Origin: JAENVT01 sp031412355
GTDB lineage: Bacteria > Actinomycetota > Acidimicrobiia > Acidimicrobiales > Ilumatobacteraceae
Assembly (NCBI GenBank): GCA_031412355.1
Contig: JANOCR010000202.1
Span: 1 to 9,099, forward strand
Length of the DNA: 9,099 nt
Reading direction: 5' to 3'
Under the pieces are notes generated by a model, which saw only the letters and a list, made by a program, of their open reading frames with translations, was not told the DNA's origin and made no database searches. Both the position numbers and the translations under genes were made by a program. Every line of letters begins with the position of its first letter. Position 1 is the first letter of the stretch. This document shows, piece by piece, positions 1 through 5,529 of the stretch.

Positions 1-707
1 CCCTGACCATCGGCAACGAGGGCGACTCCGCCAAGATCCAGCAGCAACTGCACGGCGAGGCAAAACACCGCAGCGCAAACGTCGGCGCTGCCGCGTTCGT
101 CGGTGGCGGAACGATCTTCACCGAGCCGATCCTCGTGGTCAACCAGAAGGCCAAGCTGATCGAGCTCAACAACCAATACAGCGTCTTCAACCAGAGCGGT
201 CAGCAGATTGCGTCTGTCAACCAGGTCGGGCAGAGCGCTGCGAAGAAAGCCGTGCGCCTGCTGACCAGCCTCGACCAGTTCATGACCCACAAGCTGGAGA
301 TCGCCGATACGGCCGGCCGCGTGCTGATGCGTATCACCCGCCCGGCAAAGGTGATGAAGAGCACGGTCATCATCAGCGACGCCGACGGTCAAGAGATCGG
401 TCGCATCGTGCAGGACAACATGTTCGGCAAGATCCATTTCTCACTGCAGGCCGGCGGCCACACCTACGGCGCGATCAAGGCCGAGAACTGGCGGGCGTGG
501 AACTTCAAGATCGAGGACCACACCGGGGTCGAGGTGGCGCGCATCACCAAGACGTTCGAAGGTGTGGCCAAGACCATCTTCACCACCGCCGACAACTACG
601 TGGTGCAGATCCACACCATGATCCCGCAACCGCTGAACTCGCTGGTCGTGGCCGCAGCGTTGTCGGTCGACACCGCCTTGAAGCAGGACTCGCGGGGTTT
701 CGGCTAG
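1..707 (+). CDS. Phospholipid scramblase-related / LURP-one-like protein, 3' part (start lies left of the window)
   Basis: The frame is open from base 3 to the TAG at 705-707, giving 234 visible residues. Recognisable scramblase-family sequence starts before the first possible in-window start (GTG at 135): 'GGGTIFTEPILVVNQKAKL' crosses it, so the true start is upstream. The family hallmarks are the NQKAK entry strand, 'DQFMTHKLEI', 'RPAKVMKS', a central 'AENWRAWNF' block, 'KTFEGVAKTIFTTADNYVV', and a C-terminal 'SVDTALKQDSRGF'. The fold is the tubby/LURP-one beta-barrel with a buried C-terminal helix. Bacterial members are common in actinomycetes. Their biochemical role is not established, and the name does not prove lipid flipping. 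About 40 residues before the domain are low in complexity (Ala/Gly) and may link to an N-terminal module outside the window. The gene converges on the M23 peptidase gene with only 13 bp between stop codons. Confidence 0.9.
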   Translation, partial: LTIGNEGDSAKIQQQLHGEAKHRSANVGAAAFVGGGTIFTEPILVVNQKAKLIELNNQYSVFNQSGQQIASVNQVGQSAAKKAVRLLTSLDQFMTHKLEIADTAGRVLMRITRPAKVMKSTVIISDADGQEIGRIVQDNMFGKIHFSLQAGGHTYGAIKAENWRAWNFKIEDHTGVEVARITKTFEGVAKTIFTTADNYVVQIHTMIPQPLNSLVVAAALSVDTALKQDSRGFG

Positions 708-716
708 TCGCCGAAG
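698..716. terminator. Stem-loop over the scramblase stop codon (candidate bidirectional terminator)
   Basis: TTCGGC (699-704) pairs perfectly with GCCGAA (710-715) around a 5-nt loop, TAGTC, that contains the TAG stop. A U-G wobble at 698/716 can extend the stem. No T-run follows on either strand. The position exactly between two convergent genes supports a terminator or mRNA-end role. The stem is short, so the call is tentative. Confidence 0.4.
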
Positions 717-720
717 GTTG

Positions 721-1758
721 TCAGCGCCGCGGCCGGCCGAGGCCGTCGAGATCGCTGATGTCACGGCGGTGCGCCACTGGCACGTACACCGTGGTAGGCG
801 GCGCAGGAATGGTCGTGGTTGTGGTCGGTGTCGTCGGCGCAGGGTCGACGGGTGCCGGGGTCACGGGGGTCACGGGGGTCACCGGGGTCGGTACCGGCAC
901 GACGCCGTTGGGCTGTGGCGGAACGGCCGTGACCTTGCATCCGTCGACAGCCTTCACGACGAGTGTCGCGTTGATCGAGGCGCCACCTCCAGGGTGAACC
1001 TCGAAGTGCAGGTGCGGAATCGGTGCATTTCCGGTCATTCCGATCTGCCCGATGATCTGACCGGCCTTGACGGCCGAGCCGACCGACAGCCCAGGGGCGA
1101 ACGTGCTGAGGTGGGCATAGAAGAAGTACGTGCCGTCCGCAGCGGTCAATCGCCATCCATTGCCCGACAGCGAGCCCGGCGAGTTGAGGTACTGCTTGGT
1201 CAGCGTGCCGTCCTTGACGGCATAGACCCATTGACCAGCCTTGGCGATGATGTCGACACCTTCGTGGGCCCGACCACCGCCGCGCGGTGCACCGTAGGTG
1301 TCGGTGAACGAACAGATCCCCTGCACCGGAAACGCTGCCAGTGATACAGCGGGGGCGGCCACCGGAGCAGGGGCCGCAGTTGGCGTGGCAGGAAGTGTGG
1401 TCGCAGGAGCGGCCGGGGCCGTAGCGGTGGGGGCGGGTGCGGGCGCTGCGGGCGTGGTGCCAGGCAGGCACAGGATCTGGCCGGGATGGATCACGGTCGC
1501 GGTTGTCGCCCCGTTGGTGGCCACAAGGCTCGACATCGACACCTTCGCACGCGAGGCGATGCGGCTCCACGAATCACCGCTGACCACGGTGTATGTCGCA
1601 CCCGAACACGTTGGAGCGTTCGGAGGGCCGGCGGCCTTGGCGATCTGGGTCATCGGAACCAGGCCAATCGCAAACATGACCATGGCAAAGAGCCACCGGC
1701 TGCGATTCCCTGACGGATGCACCCCCCGGCCGTTGATCTGGTCGGATACAGCACGCAT
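721..1758 (-). CDS. Secreted LysM-domain M23 (LytM-type) peptidoglycan endopeptidase
   Basis: This 345-aa product has an N-terminal signal peptide: basic 'GNRSRW' followed by a hydrophobic stretch at about 22-42 ending 'QIAKA'. A LysM domain follows at about 55-100 ('YTVVSGDSWSRIASRAKVS...HPGQILCLPG'), with C51 and C97 flanking it as a likely disulfide. An Ala/Pro/Thr linker spans about 101-140. The M23 domain covers about 143-275 with the zinc and catalytic residues intact: H165-x3-D169 ('HEGVD'), H216 ('YAHLS') and H249-x-H251 ('HLHFE'). C149 and C274 could form a second disulfide. The tail at about 276-345 is Pro/Thr-rich with TPV repeats and a basic end. The LysM should bind glycan strands while M23 cuts peptide cross-links outside the membrane. 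The ATG at 1758 is supported by an AGGGAG six bases upstream. It is divergent from the SDR operon and convergent with the scramblase gene. Confidence 0.93.
   Translation of the reverse strand: MRAVSDQINGRGVHPSGNRSRWLFAMVMFAIGLVPMTQIAKAAGPPNAPTCSGATYTVVSGDSWSRIASRAKVSMSSLVATNGATTATVIHPGQILCLPGTTPAAPAPAPTATAPAAPATTLPATPTAAPAPVAAPAVSLAAFPVQGICSFTDTYGAPRGGGRAHEGVDIIAKAGQWVYAVKDGTLTKQYLNSPGSLSGNGWRLTAADGTYFFYAHLSTFAPGLSVGSAVKAGQIIGQIGMTGNAPIPHLHFEVHPGGGASINATLVVKAVDGCKVTAVPPQPNGVVPVPTPVTPVTPVTPAPVDPAPTTPTTTTTIPAPPTTVYVPVAHRRDISDLDGLGRPRR
857..892. repeat. Four imperfect 9-bp tandem repeats in the peptidase tail
   Basis: The unit ggggtcacg occurs at 857-865 and 866-874, then as ggggtcacc at 875-883 and ggggtcggt at 884-892. 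Read on the minus strand, it encodes the TPV triplets of the Pro/Thr-rich C-terminal tail of the M23 peptidase. The unit length is a multiple of three, so gain or loss of a copy would keep the frame. Confidence 0.85.
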
Positions 1759-1764
1759 CCGCTA

Positions 1765-1770
1765 CTCCCT
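1765..1770 (-). promoter_or_regulatory. Ribosome binding site of the M23 peptidase gene
   Basis: The minus strand reads AGGGAG, then six bases, then ATG (1758-1756). This is a good Shine-Dalgarno match at normal spacing and fixes the start. Confidence 0.75.
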
Positions 1771-1786
1771 TCGCTACAGGAGGTAT

Positions 1787-1817
1787 CGGCACAGGTGAAC
1801 CACTACTTGAGGTGCCG
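1787..1817. promoter_or_regulatory. Inverted repeat in the divergent promoter region (possible operator)
   Basis: CGGCAC (1787-1792) and GTGCCG (1812-1817) form a perfect 6-bp inverted repeat with 19 bases between. They sit in the 78-bp gap between the divergent peptidase gene and SDR operon. The site could be an operator for a dimeric regulator, but arms of this length can arise by chance in GC-rich DNA. Confidence 0.25.
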
Positions 1818-1824
1818 TCCCCGA

Positions 1825-1830
1825 TAGCGT
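1825..1830 (+). promoter_or_regulatory. -10-like hexamer of the SDR operon (candidate leaderless promoter)
   Basis: TAGCGT matches the actinobacterial TANNNT -10 pattern and ends six bases before the ATG at 1837. Transcription would therefore start at or next to the start codon. No Shine-Dalgarno sequence lies at usable distance (the nearest, GAGGTG at 1809-1814, is 22 bases away), which fits a leaderless mRNA. I see no well-spaced -35 element. Confidence 0.45.
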
Positions 1831-1836
1831 GCTGGT

Positions 1837-2805
1837 ATGCACGGGCAACGAGTGCTCGTCAGCGGGATGGGCGGGGAACTCGGTTCGCTCGTCGCGTCAC
1901 TGCTCGAAGCCGAGCCCTGGGTGGGCTCGATCCTCGGCATCGACGTCGATCCGCCACGCCGACGCCTGCGACGCAGCGAATTTCATCTCATCGATCCCAG
2001 CAATCGTCAGCGAATCGTCGACGTGGTCACCGCGTTCGACCCGCACGTGCTGGTGCACCTGGCCGTGTGGGAACCCGACGCCCGAGCCGGCACCACCGTT
2101 GCCAAGCGGCTCACGAGCGAGGCCGCAACGTCGATCATCGCGGCCGCAGCCGAGTGCCCGTCGCTGCAAGCGATGGTCGTGCGCAGCGGTATCGAGATCT
2201 ACGGTCGCGGCCGCGGCGCGCTGACCCGACCTGACGAAACCTCACCGACACGACCGACCAGCGAATACGGCCGCATGGTTGCCGACATCGAGACCACGGC
2301 AAACAGCGTCGGGCAACGTGTCGGCGTTTCGGTCACCACGCTGCGCCTGGCACCTGTGCTGGGGCCCCACGTGCCGAGCCCCCTCGGCCGAATCCTTCGA
2401 CAGCCGGTCGTTCCCTTCAGCCTGCTCGCCGATTCCCCCTTCGCTGTCATCCTCGACTCCGATGCGGCACGCGCCTTCGTTGCCGCCGCCAAGCAGCGCC
2501 CGGCAGGCGCGCTCAACGTCGTGGCACCAGGTGCGATCACTACCATGCAGGCGATCCGCCGCGGCCGTCGCATCCCTGTTCCACTGGTTGGCCCCGAGTG
2601 GCGCGTGGTGCGGCAAGTCAGCTATCTGCTCGGTGCGCCGATGCCGGAGCACGTCATGGAGTTGATCCATCGTGGCCGGCTGGCCGACGGCGCGAAGCTG
2701 ATGACGACCCTGGGCATTGCCCCGCACGTCTCCACCCAGGACGTGATCGATCGGCTGTTCGAATGGGAAGCAATCGTGCGCATCCCCGCGAGTCAGGCAG
2801 CGTGA
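1837..2805 (+). CDS. NAD-dependent epimerase/dehydratase-like protein (extended SDR) lacking the YxxxK lysine
   Basis: This 322-aa Rossmann protein has the dinucleotide-binding motif G10-M-G-G13-E-L-G16 right after the first strand, and D36 at the end of strand 2, which suggests NAD(H) rather than NADP(H). S117 ('VVRSGIEIYG') is in the position of the SDR catalytic Ser/Thr. Y144 is in the catalytic-Tyr position, but the expected YxxxK reads Y-G-R-M-V, so the catalytic Lys is Val148. The C-terminal half keeps family-like blocks such as 'LRLAPVLGP' and 'ALNVVAPGA'. The product may therefore bind a nucleotide cofactor without normal dehydrogenase or epimerase chemistry. As I recall, the mycobacterial galE-like Rv0501 gene also sits directly before an acyltransferase-like gene (Rv0502), so the order here looks like a conserved actinobacterial pair. 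It is the first gene of a tight four-gene operon. A sugar-nucleotide substrate cannot be assigned. Confidence 0.88.
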   Translation: MHGQRVLVSGMGGELGSLVASLLEAEPWVGSILGIDVDPPRRRLRRSEFHLIDPSNRQRIVDVVTAFDPHVLVHLAVWEPDARAGTTVAKRLTSEAATSIIAAAAECPSLQAMVVRSGIEIYGRGRGALTRPDETSPTRPTSEYGRMVADIETTANSVGQRVGVSVTTLRLAPVLGPHVPSPLGRILRQPVVPFSLLADSPFAVILDSDAARAFVAAAKQRPAGALNVVAPGAITTMQAIRRGRRIPVPLVGPEWRVVRQVSYLLGAPMPEHVMELIHRGRLADGAKLMTTLGIAPHVSTQDVIDRLFEWEAIVRIPASQAA

Positions 2806-2807
2806 CC

Positions 2808-3467
2808 ATGGACCCCGTCATCCGCCTGCCCCGTTCCTGGTATCCGGCGGACTCGGTCGATGAATGGGGCCGCGACGCCCACCTGATCGAGTTGCTCACA
2901 CCCGCAGCCACGCTGCGATGGGATGTCAGCGTGGGCGGCGTGCAGCACCTGCCCAAGCGCGGCGGCGCACTGCTGGTGACCAACTCGCGATACTTCTCGC
3001 TCAGCACGGTCTACTCGGCATGGGCACTGAGCAAGGCGATCGGGCGCCCGGTGCGCTTCGCAGGCCGGCCCGACATCGCCCCGCTCGGGCCACTGATGCA
3101 GCGGCTCGGCGGCTTGCTGAACAAGCCGGAGGAGATCGGCGGCGCACTGCGCGCCAACGAACTGGTCGTCGTGTCGGCCCACGGCACCCGAGATCCGCGC
3201 CACGCAGGCCGCGTCGACCCCAAGCTGATCGGCGCTGCCATCGCCAGCGGCACCCCCGTCCATCCGGTCGCGTCGATGAGCACGCCATTCGGACGCCCGG
3301 CTCGAGTCGAGGTCGGCGCAGCCGTACGACCACGGCGAAAGCGTCGCGGGCCGCTGGCCGAACTCGAACTGGCCGACCTGACCCAGGTCGGCATCCAGCG
3401 ACTGATCGACGCCCTCGGCGGGCTGCACACGGGCGTCGCCCCCATCGACTGGCTTGCGGAGGGCTGA
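2808..3467 (+). CDS. PlsC-like (1-acylglycerol-phosphate) acyltransferase homologue with degenerate catalytic motifs
   Basis: This 219-aa product follows the acyltransferase layout: a strand 'GGALLVTNSRYFSLS' (52-66), then 'RPDIAPLGPLMQRLGGLLNK', 'LVVVSAHGTRD' (119-129) and 'GTPVHPVAS' (148-156). The HX4D catalytic motif is missing: S60 and L65 stand where His and Asp should be. Block III reads SAHGTR (123-128) instead of the usual FPEGTR. Catalysis by the family mechanism is therefore unlikely, and the protein may be a pseudoenzyme or a binding partner. There is no transmembrane helix, so it is probably cytosolic or peripheral. The start is ATG 2808, but an in-frame GTG at 2802, overlapping the previous stop, is an alternative (AGG at 2795-2797 serves either). 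The TGA at 3465-3467 shares one base with the next ATG. The family call rests on context and block order and is less sure than the gene call. Confidence 0.75.
   Translation: MDPVIRLPRSWYPADSVDEWGRDAHLIELLTPAATLRWDVSVGGVQHLPKRGGALLVTNSRYFSLSTVYSAWALSKAIGRPVRFAGRPDIAPLGPLMQRLGGLLNKPEEIGGALRANELVVVSAHGTRDPRHAGRVDPKLIGAAIASGTPVHPVASMSTPFGRPARVEVGAAVRPRRKRRGPLAELELADLTQVGIQRLIDALGGLHTGVAPIDWLAEG
3458..3462 (+). promoter_or_regulatory. Ribosome binding site of the alpha/beta hydrolase gene
   Basis: GGAGG lies inside the end of the acyltransferase-like gene, four bases before the ATG at 3467. The spacing is a little short, but the match is strong and chooses this start over longer in-frame extensions to the left. 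Confidence 0.65.
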
Positions 3468-4309
3468 TGACATACGCGCGTGCAACCGACGGCGCTCGAA
3501 TTCACTACGAGGCATTCGGCCGGCGCGATCAGCCGGTGGTGTTGATGATTCAAGGCCTCGGCGCCGACAAGCACGGGTGGGACATGCAGCGTTTCACGCT
3601 GGCCCGCAAGTACAGGGTGATTGCGTTCGACAACCGTGGCGCGGGACGAAGTGACAAGCCGTTCGGTACCTATTCGATCGAGCAGATGGCCGACGATGCA
3701 GTCGCCGTGCTCGACCATGCCGAGGTCGATGCAGCACACGTCGTGGGCGCGTCGATGGGCGGTGCGATCAGCCAGTTGATGTGCGTGCGCCACCCCACCA
3801 GGGTGTTGTCGCTGACGTTGGCCTGCACGGCGTGCCGCAACCAGCCATGGCGAGGCGAGCTGCTCGAGCAGTGGATGCAGACAGCGCAGGAACGCGGCAT
3901 GGGAGCGATGACCAGCGAGGCTGCCCGATGGGTGATGGCCCCGCGCTCGTTCCGACGCCTGGTGCCCACATTCGGATGGCTGGGGCCGCTGGCCATGGGG
4001 CGGCCAACGCATTCGTTCGTCGCCCAGGTGCGAGCCATCCTGGCCGCCGCCGACGACCTGGCCGACCAGCTGCACCAGGTGCACGTGCCGACACTGGTGG
4101 TTGTCGGCAACCAAGACATCCTCACGCCGCGTGGCGACAGCGAGGAGATCGCCGAGCGCATTCCCGGTGCAGAGCTTGTCGTGATCTCGGGTGCTGCGCA
4201 CGGCTTCATGGTCGAGCACGCCAGCACCTTCAACAAGATCCTGAAGGAGTTCCTGGCACGCGTCTGCGAGCCGCAACCGGCCGGTGCAGCTACTCCACTC
4301 CGTAGATGA
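3467..4309 (+). CDS. Alpha/beta-fold hydrolase
   Basis: The product is 280 aa and a complete catalytic triad is readable: nucleophile S96 in the elbow G94-A-S-M-G98-G, acid D217 in 'VVGNQDILTP', and base H245 in 'SGAAHGFMVE'. 'MIQGLGADKHGW' (27-38) supplies the oxyanion-hole strand, and 'AFDNRGAGRSDKP' (53-65) is the standard block after strand 4. A helical cap covers about 120-200. There is no signal peptide, so it is cytosolic. The family includes esterases, lipases, haloalkane dehalogenases and C-C hydrolases, so the substrate cannot be named. Its neighbours suggest an ester or thioester of a lipid or acyl group (inference). The start overlaps the previous stop by one base, and its TGA overlaps the next ATG as ATGA (4306-4309), so translation of the operon is probably coupled. 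Confidence 0.92.
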   Translation: MTYARATDGARIHYEAFGRRDQPVVLMIQGLGADKHGWDMQRFTLARKYRVIAFDNRGAGRSDKPFGTYSIEQMADDAVAVLDHAEVDAAHVVGASMGGAISQLMCVRHPTRVLSLTLACTACRNQPWRGELLEQWMQTAQERGMGAMTSEAARWVMAPRSFRRLVPTFGWLGPLAMGRPTHSFVAQVRAILAAADDLADQLHQVHVPTLVVVGNQDILTPRGDSEEIAERIPGAELVVISGAAHGFMVEHASTFNKILKEFLARVCEPQPAGAATPLRR

Positions 4310-5022
4310 TCGAGTTCAGCCCAGCCCTGCGGGCTTCGCTGACGGCCAATCTGGCCAACCATCGCATCGCTGCCATCGCCACCGACGATCGGCATCGTGC
4401 TGCTGTCGCCATCGTCGTGGTCGACAGCGTGATCGGATCCGAGGATTCGCACGAGTTCTCCGAGGAGGACATGGCGGAAGTACCGGGTGACACATGCGGG
4501 TTCGATGGCCGGATCGAGGGTGTAGCCGGCGGCGCCGCTTTCCTGTTGTGTCGCCGGGCCGCCACGATGAACCGCCACGCCGGTCAATGGGCGCTGCCGG
4601 GCGGGAGGATCGACGCCGGCGAGACCGTCGAAGGTGCGGCGCTGCGCGAGATCCGCGAAGAACTCGGCCTGACCGTCGACCAGTCGCAGATACTGGGCAG
4701 ACTCGACGACTATCCGACCAGGTCGGGCTTCGTGATCACACCGATTGTGGTGTGGGGCGGCGACAACGTCGAGCTGGTACCAGATCCGCGAGAGGTCGCC
4801 TACGTGCTGCGAGTCGGTCTGCACGAGCTGTGCCGGCCGGACTCACCCCGCTTCGTCTCGATCCCCGAGAGTGACCGTCCGGTGGTGCAGGTGCCGGTCG
4901 GGCGCGACCTGATCCACGCACCCACCGGTGCGGTGCTGCTGCAGTTCCGCTGGGTTGCGATCGACGGCAAGGCCGACGCGCGGGTCGACCAGTTCGAACA
5001 ACCCGTGTTCGCCTGGCAGTAG
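4306..5022 (+). CDS. Nudix hydrolase, CoA-diphosphatase (NudL/NUDT7-like) type
   Basis: The 238-aa product carries a perfect Nudix box at 100-122, with G100, E106, R114-E115, the metal-binding E118-E119, G121 and L122. Directly before it, 'LLCRRAATMNRHAGQWALPGG' style sequence (80-100) lines up without gaps with the CoA-pyrophosphatase signature preceding the box in NudL and NUDT7, though the usual Thr and Phe are Cys82 and Leu97. That suggests cleavage of CoA or acyl-CoA to phosphopantetheine and 3',5'-ADP, with Mg or Mn. Specificity remains an inference. About 75 residues precede the fold, including an acidic stretch ('SEEDMAEVPGD') that splits the first strand region and may be an insertion. 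Translation probably starts by coupling at ATGA, since no Shine-Dalgarno is visible. It is the last gene of the operon, with seven bases to the convergent dut stop. Confidence 0.88.
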   Translation: MIEFSPALRASLTANLANHRIAAIATDDRHRAAVAIVVVDSVIGSEDSHEFSEEDMAEVPGDTCGFDGRIEGVAGGAAFLLCRRAATMNRHAGQWALPGGRIDAGETVEGAALREIREELGLTVDQSQILGRLDDYPTRSGFVITPIVVWGGDNVELVPDPREVAYVLRVGLHELCRPDSPRFVSIPESDRPVVQVPVGRDLIHAPTGAVLLQFRWVAIDGKADARVDQFEQPVFAWQ

Positions 5023-5035
5023 CAGACCGCTACTG
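5017..5035. terminator. Symmetrical stem-loop joining the Nudix and dut stop codons
   Basis: CAGTAGC (5017-5023) and GCTACTG (5029-5035) form a perfect 7-bp stem with a 5-nt loop (agacc). Each arm contains the TAG stop of one of the two convergent genes, since both end Gln-stop-C. There is no T-run on either side. The site is a plausible bidirectional terminator of the U-less type reported in mycobacteria, but the stem is short. Confidence 0.42.
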
Positions 5036-5485
5036 GCGGCCGGTGTGGCCGAAGCCGCCGCCGCGATCGTCGCCATCGAGAGACTCGACGACGAGCCAGT
5101 CGACCTCCTCGACGCGTTGGATGACCAGCTGGGCGAGGCGGTCGCCGCGATTGACGACGAAGGGTTCGTGTGGATCGGTGTTCAGCAGCACCAGCTTCAA
5201 CTCACCGCGGTACGCCGAGTCGATCAGCCCCGGGGTGTTGGCCATGGTCAGCCCATGATTGAGCGCGTTACCGCTGCGGGGCATGACGAAGCCGGCGTAA
5301 CCGGCCGGAATAGCAATCGCGATGCCTGTCGGCATCAGCAGACGGCCGCCCCCCGGGGGCACGACACCGTGTTCGCGGGCGCGCAAATCGAGACCGGCAT
5401 CGCCCGGGTGGGCATAGGTGGGCAGTGGGAGGTCGGGATCGAGTCGAACGATCGGCACGGGGAGCACAACCTGCGACTCTGCCAC
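5030..5485 (-). CDS. dut: Deoxyuridine 5'-triphosphate nucleotidohydrolase (dUTPase)
   Basis: This 151-aa product is the usual length for trimeric dUTPases, which hydrolyse dUTP to dUMP and pyrophosphate in the cytosol, keeping uracil out of DNA and feeding dTMP synthesis. All five family motifs are present: I 'AHPGDAGLDL' (25-34), II 'PRSG' (69-72), III 'NTPGLIDSAYRGE' (83-95) with catalytic Asp89 and the uracil-stacking Tyr92, IV 'RGDRLAQL' (113-120), and V 'RGGGFGHTG' (141-149). Motif V has His147 where Ser is usual; the Phe that caps the base is kept. The start is uncertain: GTG 5485 gives the longest form, while GTGs at residues 7 (5467) and 10 (5458) also precede the first conserved strand 'PIVRLDPDLPLP'. 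None has a clear ribosome binding site. It diverges from selA. Confidence 0.95.
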   Translation of the reverse strand: MAESQVVLPVPIVRLDPDLPLPTYAHPGDAGLDLRAREHGVVPPGGGRLLMPTGIAIAIPAGYAGFVMPRSGNALNHGLTMANTPGLIDSAYRGELKLVLLNTDPHEPFVVNRGDRLAQLVIQRVEEVDWLVVESLDGDDRGGGFGHTGRQ

Positions 5486-5516
5486 ACCGAGACGCCAGAC
5501 CCGGACAAGGGGTGGC

Positions 5517-5522
5517 TACGCT
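5517..5522 (+). promoter_or_regulatory. -10-like hexamer of selAB (candidate leaderless promoter)
   Basis: TACGCT fits TANNNT and ends seven bases before the selA ATG at 5530. A purine-rich AAGGGG (5506-5511) lies too far upstream (18 bases) to be a normal ribosome binding site. The arrangement mirrors that at 1825-1837. No convincing -35 is visible. Confidence 0.4.
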
Positions 5523-5529
5523 CCGAGCG

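Noticed and set aside
135..707. Scramblase-like gene starting at GTG 135
   Set aside because: Family sequence ('GGGTIFTEP' and earlier open frame) continues left of this codon to the window edge with no stop, so this is an internal Val codon.
728..745. Palindrome cggccggccg near the 3' end of the peptidase gene as a terminator
   Set aside because: It has no loop and lies in coding sequence; GC-rich palindromes of this size are expected by chance here.
718..1344. 208-codon open frame on the + strand
   Set aside because: It is antisense to the M23 peptidase and its translation is Arg/Gly-rich with no domain; it is a shadow of high-GC coding.
1298..1798. 166-codon + strand frame rich in Ala/Gly/Val
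   Set aside because: It is antisense to the LysM/linker part of the peptidase; its low complexity comes from the Ala/Pro linker codons.
1759..1836. c-di-AMP (ydaO-type) riboswitch before the wall hydrolase
   Set aside because: Such riboswitches are common before actinobacterial wall hydrolase genes, but the 78-bp gap is too short and the conserved helices are not seen.
2803..2805. UGA between the SDR and acyltransferase-like genes as a selenocysteine codon
   Set aside because: Reading through gives unrelated out-of-frame sequence, and the next gene is in a different frame with its own start.
2864..3466. Longer N-terminus for the alpha/beta hydrolase
   Set aside because: The extension translates the acyltransferase-like gene in another frame as Arg-rich sequence. 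The ATG at 3467 has its own Shine-Dalgarno and fits the family start.
3011..4276. 421-codon open frame on the - strand
   Set aside because: It lies opposite the acyltransferase-like and hydrolase genes, which have recognisable family sequence. No motif is visible in the antisense product.
3670..4824. 384-codon open frame on the - strand
   Set aside because: It is antisense to the alpha/beta hydrolase and Nudix genes; there is no domain and composition is Ala/Arg-rich.
5425..5529. Longer N-terminus for SelA from 5425
   Set aside because: The added 35 residues overlap dut antisense, show no SelA similarity and would remove the divergent promoter region.
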